Shown: positions 36,965 through 49,689 of the stretch, in pieces
Position numbering within the stretch: position 1 is the first letter of the stretch
Layout of the letters: every line of letters starts with the position of its first letter
Assembly (NCBI GenBank): GCA_000310025.1
Contig: FN649752.1
Coordinates: forward strand, 304,695-368,694
Length of the DNA: 64,000 nucleotides
Source of the DNA: Ectocarpus siliculosus
Taxonomy: Eukaryota; Sar; Phaeophyceae; Ectocarpales; Ectocarpaceae
Reading direction: 5' to 3'
Notes under the pieces: model-generated
Seen by the model: only the letters and a program-made list of their open reading frames with translations
Told to the model about the DNA's origin: nothing
The model's database searches: none
Translations under genes and position numbers: made by a program

Positions 36965-39900
36965 GCCGCCAAGTGCAGAGTACAGAAAAAATGACCGTAA
37001 GACAAGAAGCCGTTTAATGCATCCGAAGAGAGAGGGAGGGAGGGAGGGAGGGAGGGAGGGAGAGAGAGAGATAGAGAACCGCCAAGTGCAGCGTACAGAA
37101 AAGTTGGGCATAAGACAAGAAGTCGTTGAATGCATCCGTACTGCTGCTACTCATCGCCGTCCTGGTTACGAAGGCAATACTACGATTGGCATGAGTCTTG
37201 TCTCAGGCGTGCGACACATTCTATTTCCTTGTTCTTCACTGTGGGAAGCGCGCTTGCCTCCTCAAAGCAAAGCGAGTTCATCCATATTGGCATTTCCAAG
37301 TCCTGCCATCACTCCACTCCACCATCAGTAAACAAACAACCAAGAGCGCGGCGCTGTTGCCTTTCCTGTCAAAAACTTGTCTAAAAATCAAACAGCCTGG
37401 GAGTTAAATATATTCACGCCCAAACGGACATAAATTCACGCCCAAACAGACAGCGACCCAAGAACTCGATCGTAAGAACAGGTGGTCAGCTACTTAATAA
37501 TCGTATACTAGAACCTACGCACTAGATGCTGGGTTACCCCCACAAAGAAAAACAACAAACAAGCCTCGCGCATAAGAAAGGTCTTCCGCGGTGGCAAGTG
37601 TTGTGCCGCCTGTGGTCGGCCATCACTCTTGCGACAAATTGCGAGCCACTCACCTGTGTTCGGAAGCCAGATACGAATTGGAAGTAGTCCTCCTCGTCGA
37701 CAAACTCTTCCGCCGCGACAGGGTCGTCCGTGACGTCATCCTCGAAACGAACCTGATGAAACGGCACGACGAAACGGCACGACGAAGCGGTATAACGTGA
37801 CGTCGATAAACTGAACGCGGAGACACTCGAAAATATGCACACATCTCGTGGGTCACTATTTGGTTAACAAAGCTATGTTTTTCCGAAGTTGATGCAGCGG
37901 CGGACCATATGTGTTCGCGTGCTGAAAAACAAAAATAAAAGGTACAGCAGTATGAGAGGCGTGAGAGTTTGTTTCGCCGCACGATAGAACGATCAAAGAC
38001 CTCGGCCGCAGCAGTGCAGGGCCCGACCGTTCGCACCATAGCCTTCGAACGCATGTAACTGCATCTTATTACACACACGCAAAACATGATTGCACTACTG
38101 TACTTACCTCCGAGCGATGGGTACGCATGACTTTGAGAGGAAACTGGCCGACACTCGACGAGGTGCACTCGTGGCATTGTCTACGCTACGAGGGGGTACG
38201 GGCCCAGCTACTTATTATCGGAGGTTGTGTAGCAGGCTGGTCTATTTAGTCATAATTCCTACCAGGTACTGGCTGCGAGTACACTGGATCATGTAAGAAA
38301 CATCCCCCTCCGTCGCAGTCGGGGGACAACAACACACCATCCCTGGGGTGTTCAGCGTGGTGGTCGACGAGGGAGATGTAAGACAAGAAGTACTATTCTG
38401 TCGAAATGTCGACTTCAGGAATGTGGACGTGATGTTCGGCTCTGCTAGCGTCTCCCTTGCTTGCGAATTTTCTAGCAAGGCTTCCGGAAACCGGACGTGA
38501 CGCAGACGACGGGAGATGTTGCTGTCGCAAACGAAAAAAACTTCTTCCATCATCGCCCCATGGGAGGGACTAGGGGAAGGGAGTGTGCTTGCTTGATTCC
38601 ACGTGTCCATATCCAAAACACCAGAAACATAAAAAAAAGGGTTGTTGACGCCACTGCTGTTGGGGTCGAGTACCGCGCGCGCATAAGCGGCGGATGTCCT
38701 AGCAAGTGGGGCTGCTCGTAGGGGACGGTGTGTGTGCAAGAGAGAAAAATCCCATGTTCCTTGTCAAGATTATTGCAAATTGTACGTGTGGCGTCCCTGT
38801 GTGCGGGGGCTAGTGTTGCTCGACCTTCTGCCTGTTCGCAGTTCCTGAAACAGAGACTGTTCAATTCAGTCAATCAAAACCAACACTTCGCTACGGTCGC
38901 GAGCGAAACCCGACCTCTAACCTGAAGCCATGTGATTGTGTTCCACGCAAATACCCGCCAGACATCACTTGATTCTAGCTTTGACATTGGACGAACGCAG
39001 GCAAACGTGTGTAAGTGGAAAACACCAGACACAATGCTGTGATCATGATTAAGGTACAACACATCAGTTACAGCCAACCAACTCACTGCTGTGATAATGA
39101 TAAAGGTACAACACATCAGATACAACTCAGGTGACCCGAATTTGCCCGGGAACCAACCAACCAATCACCGTTACGATGACAAAGGTACTTCGGTATACCC
39201 GAATTTCACCGGGAACCAACCAACCAGTTCACCGTGACGATGACAAAGGTACAACACATTAGACTCAGGTGTACCCGAATTTGACCGGGAACCAACCAAC
39301 CAAATCACCGTTACGATGACAAAGGTACAACACATTAGACTCAGGTGTACCCGAATTTGACCGGGAACCAACCAACCAATCGCCGCTACGATGACAAAGG
39401 TACAGCACATAGGTATACCCGAATTCCACCGGGAACCAACCAACAAAATCACCGTGACGACGATAAAGGTACAACACATTAGACTCAGGTGTACCCGAAT
39501 TTTACCGGGAACCAACAGCCAACTCATCGTGACGACAATAAAGGTACAACACATTAGACTCAGATATACCCAATTCGACCGGGAACCGACCAACCAATGA
39601 ACTAACTCACCGTGACGATGTGCGAGGCGAAGGCGGCCACGAGCTGCGGCACCATCACCACAAACGCGGGCATGTCCTTAGCGTTTGGCTTGTTGGCCAG
39701 GGTCTGCCACGCCTGGATCAGGTTCCCGGCCATGCGCTTCGAGGGCATCTTGGTCAGCTGCAGCACCTCCTCGAGGAACTTCGACAGCAGCTCCGACTTC
39801 CGGCTAGGGGTCGCCGTGAATGGGAAAACAATAAACGGTGAAGGGTGAGGATGGTTCGCCTGCGACACTCCCGCCTCTTTCAAGAAACAAGGGCAAGTCC

Positions 39901-42900
39901 GAAAAAAAACAGTAACAACGAGCGTTCTTGCGAGCGATGGAGACCTGGTGAAAAATCAAGAGCATTCTACGTGCGATTGAGACTTGGTTTCAAGTCACCA
40001 GGAGGAGAGCACGAGAGGCATTCTACGTGCGATTGAGACTTGGTTACAAATCACGAACATGATACACACAAAGAGCATCTACCTGCGATTGAGACTTGGT
40101 TACAAATCACCTGTTTCTGTTCTGAAAGTCCTTCTCCCCGGCGATGTAGTTGATGTTCCTCATCATCGTCTCCTCCAGACAGGCGCTAAGCATCTGGTGC
40201 ACCTCCAGCGACTCCGACAACGGTAACGCCTCCTGGGTACGGTACACGCACGTTCACGGACACCCGCACACCAGACGGAAAACCACACGGGACGTGCTTA
40301 AAACGCTGTTGCTGTTGGTGGTAGTGGTGGTGTTGTTGTCTTGACATAAAAAACCGTACCGGTCACTTTCTCGGTACCTTCCGACCCCCGTACCGGTCCA
40401 CCTGACGCGGCCGCCTTCCGTGGTCACGGACCCATTACCCCAGACCGCTCGGGTTTGATACACGTGAGCAGGCCTTTCATTCGTTTCCGTATTCTAATCA
40501 CTTTCTTGGCCATGCCATTAAATTCTTTCATTCTACACCACCTTCTTGGCCATTTCATTTATCCTTTTATTCTACACCACTTTCTTGGCCATGCCATTTA
40601 CTCATGTATTTACAATCGCTCGCCGTTCCTGAACACCCTGCTGTCTTGCCTCCCCGACGTAAGCGCTGCGATTCGATTTCATCTACAAGAATGCACACCC
40701 GGACACACGGCCCTCACTCCCGCTGCTCATATAATTACCCAGGTAACCATCGGTGATTTGACTGAAAAAACAGAACAAAACACGAGAGTGCCACGACAAC
40801 ATCCCACCACACCAGCAGCAGCAACATACTTAGACCCAGCAACAAACACAGCAGTGATTGTACGTTTTTTTTCAACAAAAACAAACAGCACCACCACCAC
40901 CACCGCGAGACCAGCAACAGCAGCACCTTTGAAAATCAGCTGCGATACCACCAACAGCAGGAGGTCTTTCTTCGGACCGCCTTCGCCAGAAGTTAAGTTT
41001 AGGGTTAGCTAGAACAGGGAGGGGTACACAGACCGTATCCCTATCCCTAACCCTACCCCAACTTCCTCGATTGCATGCTTCATCCAACATGTGTACCTAT
41101 TATTTAGTAGAAAAAACCTGGAAAGGCTTGTACTCACCTGTGCCAGGGCTTGCTTGACGTGCTGCACCATCTCGGGCAGGTGCTCCAGCAGGCGGTGGAA
41201 ATGCTTTTCGGAAAGCTTCTGGGAACACATCGCCTCGAGGCACACCAGAGACTCGCTCCTCGCCACCCGCAGGGTGCTCAGCTGCGCGATCGCCTGGAAA
41301 ATTCCGTGGCATCAACAGCAGCAGCACAACCACCGCCAACAACAACAACAACCACAAGGACAAAGGATGGCTGGCGCTGAAGGGCAGAAATTAACAGCAT
41401 TGAAGAAGGCGTAGCACGACCATGAATGGCGGCATCGGTTTCACCTTCAACGACACGACCACAAGTAACCAAAACTTCCGCCAAAAGACAGCGAGCACGC
41501 GAGGAAGGGGGCACGTGTGGGTGTGGGTGCTCAGGTACAAGACATCAAAAACAGTAAAGCCAGCATCATATGCACACGATTTACCACTGGTTCGCTACTT
41601 GCTTCGTAAACGCCTTGGCTCAGTCTACAAACACGCTCACGTAACGTTAGAGACGTGAATAGTCGCTCACACGACCAGACGAAGATGGACAACAATGCAA
41701 AAGGCTACAAGCCACGATAGTAAAAGGCCGTCTTATGCCCAGCGATTTTGCTTCCAGAACTTCCAGATTTCCAATTTTTCGTTCCAAAATGTTCGGTTCT
41801 AGAAAAGTTCAAACTTCCAAGTTTTTCCCTCGGCCGCAAATCGAGGTTCAACGGTCTAAGGATTTGGAAATTTGGAACTTTTTGAAGCAAACCGCTGTGT
41901 ATACAACGGCCATAACACACCTAGCACACCACAGCAAACACAACGAAACAACGGTCAAGCTACAAGTACCAATGGCTATACAGCTGTACTAGGAGCCAAG
42001 ACAATACAAAAACCACGTAGACCACGAACGGTTGGTTCGCCACAGCAACCACCAAGTCAAGGAGCCGTGAGCCCTTCCTGCCATGGCTCTGCCCCTCAGA
42101 CCGAGGGGCGCCACACAGACAACATCGAACGAGAGTAAATAGTGATCCCGTCAACGCGACAAAACAACACCGAGCACTCCATGATCTCTTCGACAAAGCG
42201 ACACAGACAACATCGTAGGAGAGGTATTGCAGTAATCCCCTTAACGCGAAAAAACAACACCTCCACCACTCCATGCTCCCTCCGAGGGGCATCGCTCACC
42301 GGCAAGAAGTCGTTGGGCTCCTCTCCCATGCTCTTCTCGCCGGCCCAGGGCATGATCTTGGACAGCAGGTTGAGCGCCCGGTTCATGAGAGCCGCCTCCG
42401 TGGCCCCGACTCCCGCGGAAGCTCCACCGGCCGCCGCGACGGCAGCCTTGTAGCCCATCCACTGCTGCACCAGGAAGTTGTACACTGCCGAGAGCGGTCG
42501 GGCACGGGGGACAAAATAATGGATCACTTTCTGCTGCATGTTGCTCGAATATGAGTAGAGCGACAGATAGCTGTCAAGACGTTGCCACCTTATCCTGGAC
42601 TCTTCTCATCCGAGGATAGATAGAGATACTGTTTTTTTCGTTTTTTATACGAAAACATGAGTATAACCACGGCTAGGTCATACAACAACGCGGGCAAGAC
42701 GTTGCTAATTTATTCTGGGCTCTTTGTTTTTCTGTGGCGAGATAAGAGATTTAAGATTAAGTTCTTCCGCTCCTTGTAAGAATAAAACAGACAAGAATAA
42801 GACGGATACAACCGTCTATCAGACCCAGCATCATTGCACTGAGGCGTCTATCCAGCAGTCAAGCGTTAACTAACATGGCACGCTCAACCGGCAAGTTCCA

Positions 42901-45900
42901 TCGTGTCAAAATCAGCAGGAACACCAGGTTGACGGTAGCGTCTTACTCACATGTTGGCATGAGTTGGGGCAAGAAATCGTTGAGGCCTCTCAGGATAGGA
43001 TCTCTCCGGCTGAAGTCGATCTGATGGCAAATTCGGGGGAAACAGCAACAACAGAAAATCGTGTCGTGTTGTTGTCATGCCGTGGTTCCAAGCAAGTCGT
43101 GCTCCAACCCGCGCGAAATATTTGGCACCGATAGCAGCAGCCAAAGAAGACACTCGCGACACAAAACAGATAGCACCAGTATGGGTACCGACACACTACA
43201 TTGAAGGGGATGTACATCGACGACGCTTCCATTGCGTTGGGCTTGCATGTGTACATGCGTGGACAGACTTATCACTGCATACAAGCCCAGAAAACCCGAA
43301 GATCCAATGCATGATCATCATGGGTGGCGAACCTCGTGCAAACCGGCGGTGGCTAGATATGCCGTACTCAAGGTTTATCGAAGAACAACACAGCGGTCAC
43401 AAGGCTGAAGGCATGCAAGCGTACAGTCCGGTCGACCCTCGAGCGCGACGGAGGCATGCGTAACCGAAGGAGACGCTGCTGCTTAACGCCGATGCCCTTT
43501 GCTCTGAATAGCACCGCGCCACCGTGAACGACAACGAGGCAATCAACATTAACATTGGTCCAGCAGACCATACAAAAAACGAGCCAAACTGTTGTCCGCG
43601 CCCATGAGCCACGATGTCGACCCACCCAGCACTAGCCATCGACGCTAGCTGCGTGCCCCCCCGGCACACGTCAGCTACTTCATGCCGTACATCGATATCA
43701 CGGAACTATCATCGTGCTTCAATATTGACAACCAACCAGGACACCTACCTCCGACGACGCGCACAGACGGCACATCTTCTGGGACAGCGACCTCACCTCG
43801 CTCCTGAAGTCCACGTCGTGGCAGTCCTCGATGAGTATGGCCAGCACCATCATAGCCAACTCCGCCTGTATAGGGCCCGTCGTCCACGCCTTATAGGGCC
43901 CGTCGTCCACACCGAACCACCGATCGAACACCCCAACCCCGCGACGCAGTGTAGATATTTCTTAGATTTTTCCCAAAACGGTGAACAGGATCTACGGTCG
44001 TATCGCCAAAGCAAAAACTACCACAAGGCAAAATAAGTATTTTGCGGACACCTGTGTTCACAGCCGGCATCCGTATCACCATGACCGCCATTTCCATGAT
44101 AATTTCACGACCTACGTGCTGACTTTTCTATCCTCACTGCTGTCGGACTTAGACTTTGCGAGGCATTGGTGTCGTGCCGCCGCAGCATTCCACCTAAACT
44201 GTCGAAGTAAATCTTACAGCAGTAGTGATTCTTGCAGGTTCTTATCGAAAGCCTTCAGTACATGCATGCATAAATAAATACCTGCATCATCTGCTCCAGG
44301 AAGCCTTCCCATCGGTTCGGGTAATCCCTCTCAGCTAGCCGTGCAACCAAGTCGGCCACCTGAAATTTCAGATCATATTTTTCGGGTTTGATTGGGTGGG
44401 TGCACAATTCACAGCAATGTTTGATCGGACCGATCAATCTGTTCGATGAATGTATGCGGCATGCCATTGTGGCCCTTAGTTGACGGCCCGCTTGCCTCAA
44501 AGCTTGGCTGGCCGTCGATCAGCGGCACAATGGTTTCATAGGTTACCCTCGTCAAATCAGTGACAACAACTCTCCGGTCGGTTGGCGGGCAGTGCTGCCT
44601 GCTACAACTACTGCTGTGTAACTATAAGGGGGAGCTGTCCCTCGATGGCAAAACCAAATTGTGGCAACAACATCAGATCGCACAGAACAAGGCGAAACGC
44701 ATGAATACCAGACCGTTCCTGAGCCTTTCGAAACAAAGACCACCACTGCTACCTGCCGTTCTTTTACGATGCCTCGCGATTGAAACCGGGAACCGATCTC
44801 GTAACGTGTGCGTGCGCTACGACGCAAATGTCAAGCAACAGGCAGGAGGTGCTCTCGGTACACAGCAGCTGAACTACGCGCAGTGGACAGACCGGTGGTA
44901 CTGCCGTAGGATACCCCGCTCTTTGTGGTGCACCTGCTGTACACTGATACTGTACTGCAGCAGTAGGACGTTCGAAAACGATCCGACGACATTCTCACAA
45001 CAGCCCACACATGGCCACCAAGACGCCACAACACGGCTGGCTCGACCTACTACAATAGACGAGCACAGGACCTGGAACAATACATGAGCACCGCAAGGCG
45101 ACAGGCCGAACCTACAACGATACTGGTAGATAGATACCTTGATCTTGATGAACTGGGCCTCGCCAGCAACGTCCCTGGTGCCCCTGGCCATGACCTGCAG
45201 CATTGCCTCCTTCAGCTGCTCCTTCTCCGCGAGTGTTAGCTGAGGGGCCTAAAAGGAAATGGCGAAAGAGAAGGAAATAACGAGAAGGAAGAGGAAAAAG
45301 GTTTCGGGCAGAGTCATCCGACTCAAATGGATGAAAACGATGCCGCATCGAAACAACAATCATGTTTTTCTTTCTATTCATGAAGACGGCCAAAGCTAGT
45401 CATGGCTTCATGAACACCCTTCTATTGTAGTCGTTTCCTCTTAGGACAGGGTGAGTCAACTGAGAATCCTGCAGAAAACGGAATAAAATTGCAAGCCGAG
45501 GTCTTACGGCAGGTATGTGCCAGCCGATTCACCCGCCCTATCGTGGGCACCCACCCTATCCGAAAAATACAACAACTCGCGTACTCTAGCTGTACCCAGA
45601 GATTTCACCTTCCACATATCGGCCACCTCTGATACAGAGAGCCTGCCCTATAGAGGGACCCCGACTCGACTCACGAAAATGAGTGGAAACGTGAAAGAAT
45701 GCCGAGTCAACACGAAACGCCGGCTAACAGCGTCCAAGGGGAGCGAACGAACGAACGAACGAACGAAGGCAAAGGCTGGAGGCAGCACTCGAATACACGT
45801 GTACTTCGATTCGGTGTGAAGAGTGAAGAGACCACGCGTGCCGTTGTCACCGCTACAGCGACCGCTATCGTACCTGCAAAACTCCTCCCGCAGCTGATTG

Positions 45901-46215
45901 CACAGCAGCACATCTGCTTGGTACACCAGAAAGCAAAAACATACCCACAACCCTCGGACGGCAAGAGCACCGCAACCACGGGACCGCCCCCCAAATCACC
46001 CAGCCCCTCTCTCACCATCCCTGGGGGCGCGCCTACTCCAACCGCAGCGGTCTTGCCGGGCGTTCCTTTCGGCTTTGCCGCATCGTTCTCTGGAAACCAC
46101 CTGACCTTCAGCATGTGCTCCAGCGAATGCAGGGCGAAATGCCGCACCTTTTCGACGCGATGCGCGCAGATTGTCAACAGACAGCGACAGCCGCGACGTC
46201 ATAGTTGGTGTCGAT

Positions 46216-46248
<33 letters not shown>

Positions 46249-48390
46249 GTGAATTGCGCAGCAAAGAGTTGGGACGAAATCGTCGCGAGGGAGACGGCCA
46301 AAACAGCTATCGGCGGCTATCAAAAACAGACCATGTGCTTGGACTGTGCGGTGGGAGGAGAGGGCGAGTTATTTGCACCCCTCCTTTACCGCAGTGATAC
46401 TGCACCATCAGAAGTACGCAGAGTACGGTACACGAGTCAACAACAAAGACGGCCGTCTGGATGGGGAGGGAGGTTGCTGCACTCGCACGGATCACACGGA
46501 TCAAGTACAGAAAACAGCATCGCGAGACATTCTCCACGGGCCATCTGGGCTTCTTCAGCACGCCCCGTGCAGCAAGCTCTTTAGCCGCATGCGGAGACGG
46601 TTAGACGGTCAGATGAACTCCTGGTTCGCATGCGTGCCCGCAGGAAGCGTGCAGTATACACAACATCGCTAGACCTACAAGAGAGGAGCTACGTACCATG
46701 AGATTCGTGACACCCCCATGTGTTGCTCGTAGCCGAAAATGCTCCCGGCTACAGCAGTACACACGAGAACGCCAGATCCCCCCCTGCTGCCTTAACAGGT
46801 CTACCAAAGACTTTACTTCAGCCAAACTTGTCAGCCTCACCGACACACTACAATACCACGCTTTGCTTACGGTGAGTATTGTATGCACCCAGAGAATGTC
46901 ACCTGATCCGTGTGCCTTGGGGACGGTGTCTGCAGGATGTACAGGGCGTAAGGCATCCCGTCGGCCCGGTCCTTGAACCCTTCCAACATCTGCCCGGCCG
47001 CTTGCCGGGCCTGTCAAAAACGGCACCAAAAACGCACAGGGAAAGCGGCGATGTGCGCCTTCAGTATCGAAACCTCACGGGATGGCAGAAGTACGTAGAT
47101 GACTCATGTGGTTTACCCCCCCCCCCCCCCCCCCAAATAACNNNNNNNNNNNNNNNNNNNNNNNNNNNNNNNNNNNNNNNNNNNNNNNNNNNNNNNNNNN
47201 NNNNNNNNNNNNNNNNNNNNNNNNNNNNNNNNNNNNNNNNNTGTTTTTCCCCCCCCCCCCCCCCCCCAGCTTCCCCCCCCCCCCCCCCCGTCCGTGTCGG
47301 CGCCAGTCTATTACTCTTTTTCATGTGGTTTCGGGTGAAATTGAGAGTGTAACGAAAGGGCGACATCAACCTCGGCAACTATTCATAAGCGGTGTGAACC
47401 AGCCGTGTTCATGCAACCTCTGTACAAGTACCGCCGTACGTTGTATAGGCTTGGAGCCTCAAAGGCAGGTGGCATAGCATGCCTCACGATGTTCACCCCG
47501 CAGCGCCGTCTCTATGCGATAGATCTATAGTATCCATCTTGGAGCAGCCGTGTTCATGCATTCCATATCGATCTTAGCCGCCCAAGGTTTCTCTGTTTAG
47601 GTGCGGCGATTGCTACAGCAGCAGTACACTATTACAACTGCTGAATGGAGGTGCAACACAGCCACCTAACGCAGGCGAAACTCGACCCCTGACGCCGCCA
47701 CCCCACCCTTGCGCGGCGGACAAGCTGCTGCGGCCAACGAGTAAGAGTGCCGTAACACTTGCGCCTGGGGGTGAACATGTACCTAGGCCTCTGCCCGGCA
47801 CCCGCGCGGCGACATTTCCTTCTTGTTGGGTGCCTGGTCGGTACTGTAGACTATAGACTACCAAAGTACCCAGGCAGCAGCGTCTCATTCTTTGGGTAAA
47901 GTCGGGTTGCTGGTGCACTAATACTCTCGGCGCTGATGGGTGTTGCAGCTTCCGGACAAGCATGAACACGGACGAAGAAGGGTACGCTGCTGTCAAGGAA
48001 GCAAGGAAGCGCGGAGGGGGGGAACAAGCCCGCCGGAGAGAGGAGAGTAACGGGGGGGCAGGACCACCGCCGACTGGGCACACATATTTCAAAATGAAAA
48101 GAAAGTCAAACGGGATTACAAGCATCTAACTGCACACGCAAAAGAGAGTATGCCAATAGGGCAATGCTTTTGAGGCATTCGCGGAGATTAATTGCGCGCA
48201 AAGCAGTAGTCTACACATGCAACGCAATGGCGCTGTGTTTACTGTAAAACAACACCCGGCAAACCACAAGTTTACCGCACTCAATAACGTCGCAAATAAA
48301 CTCGACAATATATCGTACCTCATTTGCGGTATGCCCACCATGGACGGCTTCCAGGGCTGCCAGGATATTGTTGTACAGCGCCTCGTCCAT
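22665..48390 (-). CDS. XPO5: Exportin-5 (XPO5/HASTY-type karyopherin)
   Basis: Nuclear export receptor of the importin-beta HEAT-repeat superfamily; with RanGTP it exports small structured RNAs such as pre-miRNA. Exons: 48390-48319, 47010-46903, 46147-46016, 45248-45138, 44359-44282, 43865-43749, 43020-42951, 42484-42300, 41293-41138, 40232-40111, 39803-39611, 37752-37654, 36627-36400, 35761-35618, 34706-34560, 33880-33716, 32922-32800, 31020-30936, (tentative 30678-30622), 30309-30259, 29105-28972, 28695-28569, 27986-27885, 27173-27093, 26290-26090, 25619-25455, 25120-24983, 24723-24640, 23834-23700, 22814-22665. Phases join except across 31020-32800, where one exon of about 27 codons is missing, perhaps in the N gap. 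Diagnostic matches to human XPO5: VRHFALHSLEHMLKVRW (VRHFGLQILEHVVKFRW) and FVEKYVVCCPP (FVKPLVLFCPP). About 1,280 aa against 1,204 in human; the excess includes an RG-rich insert (26290-26090). The start MDEALYNN aligns with the human N-terminus. Confidence 0.93.
28790..28970. repeat. CAA/CAC/CAG-rich low-complexity tract
   Basis: Imperfect trinucleotide repeats of the CAN type fill the XPO5 intron immediately next to the splice donor at 28971-28970 (minus strand). Confidence 0.85.
29264..29300. repeat. (TTG)n microsatellite
   Basis: About 12 uninterrupted TTG units in an XPO5 intron. Confidence 0.95.
29626..29990. repeat. Minisatellite, ~27-bp period
   Basis: About 12 imperfect copies of a unit resembling ATGTCACTGAACGATATGAA then CATTGAT. 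The copies differ mainly at the CTG-AAC/CTG-CAC/CTG-GAC and GATATG/GATTTG positions. The array lies in an XPO5 intron. Long open frames on both strands here are by-products of the repeat. Confidence 0.85.
32190..32440. other. Assembly gap (251 N)
   Basis: Unsequenced stretch inside an XPO5 intron, bordered by long C and G homopolymers (about 32083-32189 and 32441-32458) that look like low-quality read ends. It may hide one XPO5 exon. Confidence 0.99.
33468..33640. repeat. Tandem repeat, ~60-70-bp unit, three copies
   Basis: Each unit contains CTGAGTCTGTGTACGCCTAC followed by GTGAGATCTCTAT. It lies in an XPO5 intron, 75-250 bp from exon 33880-33716. Confidence 0.8.
34333..34548. mobile_element. 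MITE, second copy, beside an XPO5 splice donor
   Basis: 216 bp, same family as 13408-13624: left end CCGTACGTGACATGACACAA, shared ATAACACACCCCGTGGACCG and a similar interior (GAGGATGCACAAATGAAACG). TA flanks both sides (34331-34332, 34549-34550). Its right edge lies 11 bp from the end of exon 34706-34560, so it sits just downstream of that exon's splice donor on the minus strand. Confidence 0.8.
35808..36062. repeat. Imperfect tandem duplication, ~142-bp period, two copies
   Basis: Copies begin CATGGACGGAGGAGAAACTC (35808) and CATGGACAGAGGACAAATTC (about 35950). Both contain AACTGCTGTTGCAGCTA and GTGAGCCAGCATCTT. Intronic in XPO5. Confidence 0.8.
36896..37140. repeat. Purine-rich microsatellites between two copies of a ~65-bp segment
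   Basis: (GACAGA)n then (GA)n at about 36900-36962 and (GGGA)n then (GA)n at about 37030-37072. After each tract comes a copy of CGCCAAGTGCAGNGTACAGA followed by AAGACAAGAAG and AATGCATCCG, so the whole block of about 115 bp was duplicated. Intronic in XPO5. Confidence 0.85.
39010..39606. repeat. Minisatellite, ~75-bp period, about eight copies
   Basis: The unit contains AAAGGTACAACACATTAGAC, then CAGGTGTACCCGAATTTNAC and CGGGAACCAACCAACCA. Spacing between successive copies is 69 to 76 bp. The array starts a few bases inside the XPO5 intron after exon 39803-39611. Confidence 0.9.
39955..40112. repeat. Tandem repeat that includes an XPO5 splice donor
   Basis: The unit TGCGATTGAGACTTGGTTAC followed by AAATCAC occurs about three times with 55-60-bp spacing, plus a diverged copy near 39940. 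The copy nearest the exon supplies the GTGATTTG donor of exon 40232-40111 (read on the minus strand). Confidence 0.75.
40498..40606. repeat. Short tandem repeat, ~45-bp unit
   Basis: Two and a half copies of a unit containing CTTTCTTGGCCATGCCATT and TTCATTCTACACCAC in an XPO5 intron. Confidence 0.8.
42112..42292. repeat. Tandem duplication, ~88-bp period, two copies
   Basis: ACACAGACAACATCG recurs at 42113 and 42201, each time followed by GTAATCCC/GTGATCCC, AACGCGA, AAACAACACC and CACTCCATG. It abuts the splice donor of XPO5 exon 42484-42300. Confidence 0.75.
47142..47241. other. Assembly gap (100 N)
   Basis: Exactly 100 N, the conventional filler for a gap of unknown size. It lies in XPO5 intron 1 and is flanked by long C homopolymers (about 47115-47134 and 47250-47290). 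Confidence 0.99.
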
Positions 48391-49689
48391 CTCTTCCTCT
48401 CTGCAATACGCACACAAGCAGCGTGCGTCTGCTCGTGGGGAGGAACAGCAGCGGGATCCTGGTCATCAGGGGTCCGAAAACAGCCCGAGGTGGTGTATGC
48501 ATCGTACACGGTCTATTGTACGGAACCCCTCCTGGCCGGGCCGGCCAGCCTACTCTGCCTGTGTTGCAGCGGGCTTCAGAACGAGAGAGAAAGAGACAGA
48601 GACGGACAGACAAAGCATGTGCCAGCGACTCGCGGTACCCTTCCTCCTGATCGTCCAGGCCAGGTTCGTTTGGAGGATAGATGTTCGACGGAATGACTGC
48701 TGTGGAAACCTATCTAGCTCTACAAGCTTTGTGCACCTATTGCTGTCATAGACCACGGCCTTGTAGTTGAGCTCTGCTGCCCGCGTGCGGGGAGGGCGTG
48801 TGTGGGTTGGTTGGCTGATACCTCCGTCGCGGTTGTACTGGGAAATCACTGCTGTGATGCTCCAAAATGGTATGGAATCGACGGAATCTATGCTTGCCTC
48901 GCCTTGACACGAACACCGATACGTACGATGAGTATTTCCACCGCTACAATCCCAGCAGCACGACGTATCTACTGCATGATACAGCAGTAGGCCTTGATAT
49001 AGTACAGCAGTAGTCCATGCACAAGCCAGCCATACAGCATGCTGTCTCTCGCGCGATCCGTCTCTCCCCCCCTCATCTCGCTCTTCCTCTAGCGTATTTC
49101 AAATATCTAATGTAAAAGGTCGTGTTCGAGAATGACTCTGTTGGTTTGCTGTCGCTTGGACTGCTGCTGTAGACTACTTGTAGACATCTCACTAAATAGT
49201 GGCGTTGCTGAGAGCGAAAGGTTGCGTCTCCTCTGTGCCATCCTCTCTCGACCTCTTGCATCACAGTAGTTCGCCAGCGACAAGTATATTTCGACCCCCA
49301 ACTCTGCAACCTTCTACATACCACACTGCTGACTCCTGGTCAAAATTCGCCCCTGGCTCACGCCACCACTACAGTACCTGCAGTACCGCAGTACCGCTGT
49401 CGTCACCCCCCCCGCCCTGCGCACACAGCCTCGGCTACTGCCCCCCGAACGCATTAAGGACGACGGACACCTCAGCCCCGTCTTGGTTCAATGGACATCC
49501 ATCAGCGCGACAACGACGGTCGTCGCATAGCCGGCATCAACAGCGACCCAGAGGGACCGGTAGACGCGGCAGCAGCAGCAATCCTTCAGCAACGTGCCAT
49601 GCGACCCACCTCCACCACCAACAAGGGCCGGGGCGGAATCAACGCGCAGGCAGCGGTAGCGCCATTGCCGCTGCGAGCGGAAGCGGATC
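48391..49689. promoter_or_regulatory. Divergent intergenic region between XPO5 and the DHH-CBS gene
   Basis: The two genes point away from each other, so their promoters should lie here. Several TACTGCTG/CAGCAGTA motifs occur at about 48980, 49003, 49160 and 49370-49400. No clear TATA box stands out. A possible 5'-UTR splice acceptor (TTGCAG) lies 11-16 bp upstream of the XPO5 start codon. Confidence 0.35.

Noticed and set aside
39010-39606. CRISPR-like array
   Set aside because: The units are ~75-bp imperfect tandem copies with no unique spacers, in a nuclear intron; no cas genes are present.
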